This document shows, one piece after another, positions 1 to 5,425 of a stretch of DNA of 5,610 bases. Under the pieces are notes generated by a model. That model searched no databases, was not told the origin of the DNA, and was given only the letters and a program-made list of their open reading frames with translations. How positions within the stretch are numbered: the first letter of the stretch is position 1; the number at the start of each line of letters is the position of its first letter. Origin of the DNA: an uncultured Spirochaetales bacterium. Lineage in GTDB: Bacteria; Spirochaetota; Spirochaetia; Sphaerochaetales; Sphaerochaetaceae. The position numbers and the translations under genes were made by a program. Location of the stretch: the NCBI GenBank assembly GCA_934276485.1, contig CAKQTE010000067.1, positions 1-5,610 on the forward strand. The letters are read 5' to 3'.

Positions 1-10
1 TGGTTTCAAT

Positions 11-30
11 GACAGATTCCTGTCTTTTTT
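11..30 (+). terminator. possible small intrinsic terminator
   Basis: GACAG at 11-15 pairs perfectly with CTGTC at 20-24 around a 4-base loop (ATTC), and six T residues follow at 25-30. This is the shape of a Rho-independent terminator for a plus-strand transcript arriving from left of the window, but a 5-bp stem is short for one. The gene it would serve is outside the window. It might end a transposase gene of the mobile element whose edge I place near 110-160, which is inference. Confidence 0.4.
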
Positions 31-104
31 CCTTACAATTTATTTATAGCTCAAATATAATTTATTTCTAACGAAATCGACTAAAAACCAACATATTAAG
101 AAAG

Positions 105-160
105 ATTCTCAGAGCCTCTCATCCCACGGCTAAAGCTCGCGGGCTTTCTCGGCTAGATAT
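105..160 (+). mobile_element. right-end-like hairpin of an IS200/IS605 (TnpB/omega-RNA type) element
   Basis: CCC 123-125, CG 127-128 and GC 129-130 pair with GC 135-136, CG 138-139 and GGG 141-143 around a TAAA loop. There is one A/C mismatch (126/140) and a bulged T (137). An alternative pairing joins AAAGC (132-136) to GCTTT (143-147). A GC-rich imperfect hairpin with a TAAA loop followed by a GGGCTTTCTCGG-like tail resembles the subterminal right end of IS200/IS605 elements that carry tnpB, where it also forms the 3' scaffold of the omega-RNA. That likeness is from memory, not an alignment. Pyruvate kinase homology starts just to the right (about 162), so the element edge should fall around 150-162, with the element extending leftward. 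No TnpB coding sequence is recognisable in 1-110, so this may be only a remnant. Confidence 0.55.
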
Positions 161-161
161 C

Positions 162-1361
162 GTAAGGGATTTTGAGAATGGCTTTGTCGAACTAGAGAAG
201 GGCCAGACTTTCACATTATACAAAGACCAAGACTTTCTTGGGAACAATACCGGTGTAGGTATTACTTATCCATATCTATCGGAAGATGTTGATAAAGGAG
301 TTCGCATTCTTATCGATGACGGACTTGTGTCAATGGTTGTTGAAGATGTATGTGATGGCAATATCGTATGTAAGGTAGAAAACTCAGGTCGCATCAAAAA
401 CAGGAAATCAATCAATATTCCAGGAGTGGACATCGATCAGGTATTTATCTCAGAATCAGACAGAAAGGATATTCTCTTTGGAATTGAACAGGATATTGAT
501 TTCATTGCAGCATCTTTTGTTAGAAGTGAAGAAGATGTCAAGAAGCTCAGAAAGCTCCTTAATGCAAATGGTGGATCTAGGGTAAAGATCATTGCAAAGA
601 TCGAAAACGCTTCCGGCATTAGAAATCTTGATAAGATTCTTGATGTTGCAGATGGTGCAATGGTTGCACGTGGAGATATGGGTGTTGAGATTCCTTTTGA
701 CCAGCTTCCTGCAATTCAGAAGAACATCATCAAGACATGCTATCGCAAGGGTAGAATCGTAGTTACTGCAACTCAGATGCTGGAGAGCATGACAGAGCAT
801 CCTCGTCCAACTAGAGCTGAAGTGTCAGACGTAGCTAATGCTATATATGATGGAACTACAGCTACTATGCTCTCTGGCGAGACTGCTGCTGGAAAGTATC
901 CTGTAGAAGCTGTTAAGGCTATGGCTGCAATTGCGTCATATATTGAAAACCAGATCAACTATCAAGATCGATATCTTAAGAACAATCTTAAGCTAGAGCA
1001 GGATATCGTTAACACTATCACTAGTGCATCAGTTGAGGCATCTTTCTTCTTGAAGGCTAAAGCCATTGTTGTTGGTACTGTTACTGGAAAAACTGCACAT
1101 ATTGCGTCATATTATCGTCCAAGTGTACCAATTATCGCAGGATGTACAGACGAGAAAGCTGCTCGCCAGCTTAAGCTTGACTATGGTGTTTATCCATTCC
1201 ATGCAGCGCTAACAAATGATAGGGATGATATGAAGAAGCAAGCTATTGATATTGCAACTAAGTCAGGGCTTGTTTCTAAAGATGATTTGATCGTTCTCAT
1301 TTGTGGATCTCTTACAGGTGGTAAGAGTTCTAGCGATACAATGATCATCGCTAAAGTTTGA
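162..1361 (+). pseudogene. pyk: pyruvate kinase, 5'-truncated (about 399 residues remain)
   Basis: Pyruvate kinase converts phosphoenolpyruvate and ADP to pyruvate and ATP in the cytosol, the last step of glycolysis. The frame is open from 72, but family-like sequence begins only at about 162 (VRDFENGF), matching the point near residue 74 of the usual 470-residue enzyme. Present are most of the B domain, the rest of the barrel with KIIAKIENASG (534-638 region; catalytic Lys and Glu), MVARGDMGVEIP (metal-binding Asp) and the TATQMLESM...NPRPTRAE-like signature (here EHPRPTRAE), and a complete C-terminal domain ending IIAKV. Missing is the N-terminal part with the catalytic Arg of the MRLNFSHG motif and the potassium/ADP-site residues of LLDTKGPEIR. 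There is no ATG, GTG or TTG codon in frame between 72 and 327; the GTG at 327 (or ATG at 333) lies mid-domain without a well-placed ribosome binding site. I infer an inactive remnant, or the 3' half of a gene split by an insertion. No internal stop or frameshift is visible. Confidence 0.9.
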
Positions 1362-1372
1362 TAGATATAAAG

Positions 1373-1401
1373 AGAGGCAAGAGGGTATTCCTTTTGCCTC
1401 T
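1373..1401. terminator. hairpin between convergent genes, likely bidirectional terminator
   Basis: AGAGGCAAGAGG (1373-1384) pairs with CCTTTTGCCTCT (1390-1401) around a 5-base loop. The stem is 12 bp with one G-T pair. It sits 11 bp after the pyruvate kinase stop and 12 bp beyond the stop of the convergent XRE gene, the normal place for a shared terminator. The T-run is poor on both sides (AACC after it on plus, CTTTATAT on minus), so termination efficiency is uncertain. Confidence 0.65.
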
Positions 1402-1413
1402 AACCTTCAATTG

Positions 1414-1878
1414 CTATTTGTTAGTCAATTGTTTTCCGGCAGTCCAAATACCTATTAGTGTTACTGCAACAGATATGCCCATTAATATTCCTGAAACAAA
1501 GTCCTGAACATGGGTTCCTCCTGTCGTTTTTGACATAGCACCACAAGCAATTCCAAATACAATGAGCACTAGGCTATAAAGAATATTCTTCTGGTTTTCT
1601 AGCTCTTGTATTCTTCGTAGCAAGTCCAGAAGCTCTTTATCTGTATGTGTGTTATTGTTTCCTTCTTCTTTATCATGTCCATCCATTAGCTCCGAGATTG
1701 TTGTATGGAGAGAGGTACATAGTTTTTGGATGATACTGTAGTCTGGCATGCACTTGCCATTCTCCCACTTGGATATTGTCTTGTTTGATACTCCGAGCAT
1801 CTCTGCAAGTTGCTCTTGTGTAAGGTTTTCTTCTCTACGTTTCTTTGCAATATAGCCGCCAATTGTTATTTGGTTCAT
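1414..1878 (-). CDS. XRE-family transcriptional regulator with two C-terminal membrane segments
   Basis: This 154-residue protein has an N-terminal Cro/C1-type helix-turn-helix (about residues 5-61, with TQEQLAEMLGVSNKTISKWENG as the helix-turn-helix core). An acidic/Asn-rich linker and a short charged helix follow (about 80-98), then two hydrophobic segments (about 99-115 and 127-146) and a short basic tail. It should be a DNA-binding regulator held at the inner membrane by its C-terminus; ligand and targets are unknown. I start at 1878 because AGGAGG lies 9 bases upstream of that ATG, whereas the earlier in-frame ATG at 1887 directly abuts the AGGAGG and would have no spacer. It follows the NapH-like gene on the same strand after 84 bp, so read-through transcription from that gene is possible. 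No clear promoter of its own is visible in the gap. It may regulate itself or the neighbouring gene, which is inference. Confidence 0.9.
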   Translation of the reverse strand: MNQITIGGYIAKKRREENLTQEQLAEMLGVSNKTISKWENGKCMPDYSIIQKLCTSLHTTISELMDGHDKEEGNNNTHTDKELLDLLRRIQELENQKNILYSLVLIVFGIACGAMSKTTGGTHVQDFVSGILMGISVAVTLIGIWTAGKQLTNK

Positions 1879-1962
1879 TTTTTGCATCCTCCTATGATGA
1901 AGTTTCTTTGAGAATAAGACGAAAGGACATCCCTTATTGGTAGAATTCAGGTGGAAAGGGTA

Positions 1963-2808
1963 TTAATGCAATGCTTTTGTAGGGCAAGCTTTTGTACATT
2001 CATAGCATAGTATGCACTCTGTTCCATTTTTCCTTTTGCGAAACTTCTTATTGACCTCTACATCCATAGGGCATGTTCGTATGCATTTGTTGCAATGAAT
2101 ACATTTCTCTTCATCGCAGTGGACACGAAGCAAAGAGAAATAACTCATTGGCTTAAGAAACACTGTGATAGGGCAAATATACTTGCAGAATGCGCGGTTG
2201 TCTTTAAAGATATATGCTAGTGCAATGCCTACAATATAGTAGAGGGCGTTTCCTGCTATAAATAGATAGAACATGATATCTTCTAGATGAGTAACTTTCA
2301 TCAAGAACAATACAGATACCAAGGCAAGAGAGAGCGCAAACATGACATAGCGTAGAATTCCGAGTTTTTTGTTTCTTGTTTTTTGTGGCTGCTTAAAGGG
2401 CAGGAAATCAAGAACCATTGCAGTCCAACATGCATAGCCGCACCATCCACGTCCAAACAGTAATGGTCCAAAGATCTTGGCCACTGCATAGTGAATTGTT
2501 GCTGCTTCAAATACTCCTAGAAATAGATAGTACCAGAATCCTTCGATCTGCATATTCTCTCGTGATATTATGCCTAGATATATAAGCATGTAGCAGCCAA
2601 TAGCTAACTGTACAAAATGACGAGCATAACGCTTCCCTGCTGTAAATAGTGCTGTTCCAAGTGCAAGACAGGAGCCGATATATGTGAAATTGATCAAATA
2701 GAAAGGATTGCTCTTTGTAATCCATAGCGTAATTGCTACTGCTTCAAAGAGTAGAAACAACATGATTGACGGAATATAGTTCTTGAAAGACTTACGATTG
2801 TTTGTCAT
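1963..2808 (-). CDS. NapH/YccM-type membrane 4Fe-4S ferredoxin protein
   Basis: This 281-residue integral membrane protein has several hydrophobic helices (about 12-30, 36-55, 64-82, 92-110, 151-171, 178-200). A GRGWCGYACW loop (Cys123, Cys127) and a CKYICP motif (Cys208, Cys212) are the paired cysteine signatures of the NapH/NosR/CcoG-like family. The C-terminal domain carries two ferredoxin clusters: Cys236/239/242/246 (CxxCxxCxxxCP) and Cys265/268/271/275, predicted to bind two [4Fe-4S] centres. Relatives pass electrons from the quinol pool or ferredoxin across the membrane to a periplasmic or maturation partner. No reductase, FMN-binding or partner gene lies in this window, so the acceptor is unknown. 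The start is supported by AAGGA 6 bases upstream of the ATG. The length matches a compact NapH-like protein and all motif cysteines are intact, so it looks functional. It is transcribed leftward, possibly together with the XRE gene. Confidence 0.9.
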   Translation of the reverse strand: MTNNRKSFKNYIPSIMLFLLFEAVAITLWITKSNPFYLINFTYIGSCLALGTALFTAGKRYARHFVQLAIGCYMLIYLGIISRENMQIEGFWYYLFLGVFEAATIHYAVAKIFGPLLFGRGWCGYACWTAMVLDFLPFKQPQKTRNKKLGILRYVMFALSLALVSVLFLMKVTHLEDIMFYLFIAGNALYYIVGIALAYIFKDNRAFCKYICPITVFLKPMSYFSLLRVHCDEEKCIHCNKCIRTCPMDVEVNKKFRKRKNGTECILCYECTKACPTKALH

Positions 2809-2859
2809 CCTTTTTCCTTTTAAGCTGCTTATGAACTAACTGTTTCAAAGCACCATGCA

Positions 2860-2875
2860 CTATATAATTATATAG
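2860..2875. promoter_or_regulatory. 16-bp perfect palindrome containing TATAAT on both strands
   Basis: CTATATAATTATATAG is identical to its reverse complement. On the minus strand it supplies a TATAAT (2872 down to 2867) that could be the -10 box of the NapH-like gene, giving a leader of roughly 50 bases. The only -35 candidate is weak and close (TTGGGT, 15-base spacer). A symmetrical site over a -10 box is a reasonable dimeric repressor operator, for instance for the adjacent XRE protein, but A+T-rich palindromes also arise by chance. Confidence 0.4.
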
Positions 2876-2884
2876 CAAGAGATC

Positions 2885-2912
2885 TTGACCCAATGTTAAA
2901 TTAATGTATATT
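2885..2912 (+). promoter_or_regulatory. candidate sigma70-type promoter P1, plus strand
   Basis: TTGACC (2885-2890) and TATATT (2907-2912) each match the sigma70 consensus at five of six positions, separated by 16 bases. Transcription would start near 2919, about 220 bases before the AAA ATPase start codon. The transcript would contain the hairpin at 2930-2947 and all the repeats. It could drive the AAA gene with a long leader or a short noncoding RNA. Confidence 0.4.
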
Positions 2913-2921
2913 CATAAGCTA

Positions 2922-2994
2922 TTATTGAATGCTACAAGAAAGTAGCAATCATCCTATAGAATTGCGATGTGTCTACTTTTATTGACTGCTACAA
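2922..2994 (+). repeat. two copies of TTATTGA(A/C)TGCTACAA
   Basis: Copy 1 at 2922-2937 and copy 2 at 2979-2994 match at 15 of 16 positions and start 57 bp apart. Copy 1 runs into a hairpin made by TGCTAC (2930-2935) and GTAGCA (2942-2947) with a 6-base loop. In copy 2 the TTGACT inside the repeat may serve as a -35 box. The pair could be a regulator's binding sites or a local duplication. Confidence 0.55.
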
Positions 2995-3011
2995 ACTTGT
3001 TGCTTTATATA
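2982..3011 (+). promoter_or_regulatory. candidate promoter P2 for the AAA ATPase gene
   Basis: TTGACT (2982-2987) is followed, after 18 bases, by TATATA (3006-3011). The -35 matches five of six consensus positions and the -10 four of six. Transcription would begin near 3018, leaving a leader of about 125 bases before the ATG at 3143. The -10 overlaps the first of the 34-bp-spaced repeats, so a protein bound there would be expected to block or modulate this promoter. That is inference. Confidence 0.35.
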
Positions 3012-3087
3012 TGCGCATTCTGACATATTTAACAATATCTATACCTGCGTATTCTCTTATTTTTAGCTTTATCTATACTTGCGTATT
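3006..3087 (+). repeat. three TGCG-centred repeats at exact 34-bp spacing
   Basis: Copies at 3036-3053 and 3070-3087 read TATCTATAC(C/T)TGCGTATT, matching at 17 of 18 positions. A degenerate copy at 3006-3021 (TATATATGCGCATTCT) matches the second at 13 of 16. The TGCG cores start at 3012, 3046 and 3080, so both intervals are exactly 34 bp. The array ends 55 bp before the AAA ATPase start codon, between a candidate promoter and the ribosome binding site. It is likely a protein-binding array controlling this gene; whether the binder is the AAA protein or another regulator cannot be seen here. Confidence 0.65.
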
Positions 3088-3130
3088 ATGATTATATGAA
3101 TTATTTTTTATATATTGGTAAAGGATTTAT

Positions 3131-3135
3131 AAGGA
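3131..3135 (+). promoter_or_regulatory. ribosome binding site of the AAA ATPase gene
   Basis: AAGGA lies 7 bases before the ATG at 3143 and fixes that codon as the start. Confidence 0.75.
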
Positions 3136-3142
3136 TACAAAA

Positions 3143-4507
3143 ATGATTCTTAAACGAAAGATATATAATAAACTCATTGCTTGGAAAGAGGAATGCAAAG
3201 GCTCTAAAGCAATTCTAATCGAAGGAGCTAGGCGTATTGGAAAGAGTACGATTGTACAAGAGTTTGCCAAGAACGAATACAGTAGTTATATACTTATCGA
3301 TTTCTCCAAAGGAGATGTTGAAGTAGAAAACTACTTTGCAAGATATCTGAATGATCTAGATACATTCTTTATGCTTCTTTCAACACATTTTGGAATACAT
3401 TTGGAAAGTAGAAAATCCTTGATCATTTTTGATGAAGTTCAGATGTTTCCTAGAGCTAGAGCTGCGATAAAATATCTTGTCGAAGACGGACGCTATGATT
3501 ACATCGAAACAGGATCCTTGATTTCTATAAAAGAAAATGTAAAGAACATTGTCATTCCATCAGAAGAGAGACACATCAAGATGTATCCTCTTGATTTTGA
3601 GGAATATCTTTGGGCAATGGGTGAGGATATGCTCATTGACTATATAAAGGGATGTTTTGACAAAAAAGTTGAACTTGAGAGAGGTCTTCATAACAAGGCA
3701 ATGCTACTGTTTAAGCAATATATGCTAGTTGGAGGCATGCCTAAGCCTTTAATAGCATTTATTGAGAATCATAAGGATTTTGTAGTTAGTGATAAAGAAA
3801 AAAGAGATATTCTAGAACTATATAGAAGTGACATCATGAAGATAAATGCTCAATACAGAAGCAAGGTTCTAGCACTTTATGATCAAATACCAGGGCTTCT
3901 ATCTAATCATGAGAAAAGAGTTGTATTCAAGGATGTCGATAATAAAGAAAGAGCCTCTTTCGATAGATATGAGGAAACCTTTTTCTGGCTTGCTGATTCC
4001 ATGATTGCCAATGAATGTTTTCTAACACAAGATCCTAATGTAGGACTGTCATTGAATGAAAGCCGAACATATATCAAATGTTATTTTTTGGATACAGGTC
4101 TATTGGTGAGTCATGCTTTCGATGAAAATGAACTATTGGAAGATGAGATATATAAGCAGATATTGAATGATAAATTATCAATCAACGAAGGTATGCTATA
4201 TGAAAATGTGATTGCTCAGATGCTAGTTGCGAATGGGCATAAGCTATATTTCTATACTAGCTATAACAAAGAGAAACACCGCAATGATATCGAGATAGAC
4301 TTCATTATCTCAAATCAAAGCAAACTAAAATACAAAATCTATCCAATAGAAGTTAAATCGACTCCTCGTTATTCAACATCTTCGTTGGAGAAGTTCAATG
4401 AGAAATACAAATCTCGCATTGGTCTTAGCTATATCATTCATCCAAGAAATCTGATTGTAAAAGACAATGTAGTTTGTATTCCTCCATACATGACGTTTTG
4501 CATCTAA
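3143..4507 (+). CDS. AAA-family ATPase with DUF4143-type C-terminal domain
   Basis: This 454-residue cytosolic protein has an N-terminal P-loop ATPase domain (AAA_14-like) with Walker A GARRIGKST (28-36), Walker B LIIFDEVQ (93-100, Asp97 and Glu98) and an ETGS sensor-like motif (122-125). A central helical region contains VGGMP (196-200) and a DRYEETFFWLADSMI segment typical of the middle domain. The C-terminal part has YEN (353-355), EIDFII (384-389) and PIEVKS (401-406), the acidic and lysine spacing of a PD-(D/E)XK nuclease-like fold: Asp386, Glu403 and Lys405, with Glu354 possibly fourth. This family is very common in gut bacteria and archaea, and its role is not established; nuclease activity is inferred from the motif only. 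The gene has its own long, repeat-rich upstream region and stands alone. It converges with a broken relative 29 bp beyond its stop. All key motifs are intact, so it is probably functional. Confidence 0.9.
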   Translation: MILKRKIYNKLIAWKEECKGSKAILIEGARRIGKSTIVQEFAKNEYSSYILIDFSKGDVEVENYFARYLNDLDTFFMLLSTHFGIHLESRKSLIIFDEVQMFPRARAAIKYLVEDGRYDYIETGSLISIKENVKNIVIPSEERHIKMYPLDFEEYLWAMGEDMLIDYIKGCFDKKVELERGLHNKAMLLFKQYMLVGGMPKPLIAFIENHKDFVVSDKEKRDILELYRSDIMKINAQYRSKVLALYDQIPGLLSNHEKRVVFKDVDNKERASFDRYEETFFWLADSMIANECFLTQDPNVGLSLNESRTYIKCYFLDTGLLVSHAFDENELLEDEIYKQILNDKLSINEGMLYENVIAQMLVANGHKLYFYTSYNKEKHRNDIEIDFIISNQSKLKYKIYPIEVKSTPRYSTSSLEKFNEKYKSRIGLSYIIHPRNLIVKDNVVCIPPYMTFCI

Positions 4508-4536
4508 TGCAGTCTCTGTTCATTTATTGTGGAAAC

Positions 4537-5379
4537 CTAGAAATCTTGCTGCAGTAGGAAATCCACAATATGAACTATTTTTACTCCATCGATATTGCCT
4601 GTTGCTAGCTCATCTAACGTGACAAGATATTTTGGATAGTGATCGTTTATCTCAAGAAGGTTGGCAACTTCTCTATCGGAATCATCTGGAAGGTTGCGGC
4701 AGACTTGAATATAGACGCGCTCGTCTCTTCTAACTGCTACAAAATCAATTTCCTTTGTTTCATTCTTTCCAATATAAACATCGTAACCTCGTCTTCTTAA
4801 TTCGAAGTACACGATATTCTCAAGCATTGCTGCTATTGATTTTGGATTGAAAGCAAGCATGCAATACTTTAATGATGAATCTGCAAGATAGAATTTCTCC
4901 TGTGTTTTCAATACCGATTTGCCTTGTAGGTCATATCGCTGGCATCGATATATTACAAATGCTTTTTCTAGCCAGCTAAGATAGTTGTAGACAGATTCTA
5001 CTGAAAGAGCGCGTCCTTCACTTTTGAGAAACTTTACAATTGCGTTTGCAGAAAATGTCTTACCGACATTCTCTACAACATATCTTACAACACGATTGAA
5101 GAGGTCATAGTTTGTGATATTGTGTCGCCTAGTGATATCATTTGTGATTACTGAATTGTAAATACCTTCTGTAATCTGGTATGAAGAACGTTCATCAAAG
5201 TTGCCAAGAGCAATAATTGGAAATCCGCCAAAGCGTATATATTCATTGAATAGTTCTTTTTTGGATAGAGTAGAAGAACTCTTGAAATCTAGGTATTCAG
5301 CAAATGAAAGTGTATAGACAGGAATGGATACATATCGTCCTGAGAGATATGTTGATGAAATCAGCTCTGCACACTCCAT
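4537..5379 (-). pseudogene. second AAA/DUF4143 ATPase, 5'-truncated remnant
   Basis: The 280-residue open frame matches the C-terminal two-thirds of AAA_14/DUF4143 proteins, which are usually about 400 residues. It opens at the tail of the ATPase domain (AELISSTYLSGRYV, then YTLSFAEYLDF at about 22-32). IRFGGFP (48-54) and a winged-helix-like stretch follow (about 92-145), then the DUF4143 part with LENIVYFELRRRGYDVY (186-202), EIDFVAV (210-216) and YIQVCRNL (223-230). Walker A, Walker B and the TGSN sensor, roughly 120 residues, are absent, so it cannot bind ATP as a normal member. The nuclease-like EVK is replaced by QVC, which I recall as usual (QVxY-like) for this subfamily. The ATG at 5379 has no ribosome binding site, and the frame stays open only to 5406. 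About 47 bp further lies the stop of a Y1 transposase gene, so an IS insertion or deletion probably removed or separated the 5' part. It belongs to a different subfamily from the intact AAA gene it faces. Confidence 0.85.
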
Positions 5380-5425
5380 CCATAATTTAGAATAATTTGG
5401 GTGGTGTTAAGAGCGACAAAATCAA
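5380..5425. mobile_element. junction between tnpA element end and the broken AAA gene
   Basis: These 46 bases lie between the tnpA stop and the remaining AAA/DUF4143 frame, so the element's right end must fall here if this is an IS200-type element. I see no strong hairpin. The only structure is a short direct repeat, ATAATTT at 5382-5388 and 5392-5398. The lack of a clear right-end hairpin makes the exact boundary uncertain and allows for a degraded end. Confidence 0.4.

Larger units (their letters stand above)
2809..3142. other. 334-bp divergent intergenic regulatory region, no gene seen
   Basis: This gap lies between the leftward NapH-like gene and the rightward AAA ATPase gene, and neither strand has a convincing coding frame. 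It is strongly A+T-rich and holds, from left to right, a 16-bp palindrome, a plus-strand promoter-like pair, two copies of a 16-bp repeat (one overlapping a hairpin), a second promoter-like pair, and three repeats at 34-bp spacing leading up to the AAA ribosome binding site. Its length and repeat density exceed what two simple promoters need, so a regulated promoter region or a small RNA is possible. Confidence 0.7.

Noticed and set aside
1..70. C-terminus of a TnpB protein
   Set aside because: None of the three forward frames shows the zinc-ribbon or the closing motifs of TnpB.
437..958. Minus-strand open frames of 60-114 residues inside pyruvate kinase
   Set aside because: They lie antisense to strongly conserved pyk coding sequence, resemble no family and have no ribosome binding sites.
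327..1361. Reading pyruvate kinase as a normal 344-residue gene starting at GTG 327
   Set aside because: Clear family sequence continues upstream in frame to about 162, and position 327 lies inside the B domain without a well-placed ribosome binding site.
1885..1887. ATG at 1887 as start of the XRE gene
   Set aside because: It directly follows AGGAGG with no spacer; the ATG at 1878 has a 9-base spacer.
2301..2725. Two minus-strand frames of about 70 residues overlapping the NapH-like gene
   Set aside because: They are out-of-frame shadows of a well-supported membrane ferredoxin gene.
2963..2966. Fourth copy of the TGCG repeat (context CTATAGAATTGCGATG)
   Set aside because: It is 49 bp before the first core rather than 34, and needs an insertion to align, so it is too weak to count.
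3006..3087. CRISPR array
   Set aside because: Only three short, imperfect 16-18 bp units with ~16-bp gaps are present, too short for CRISPR repeats and spacers, and no cas gene is nearby.
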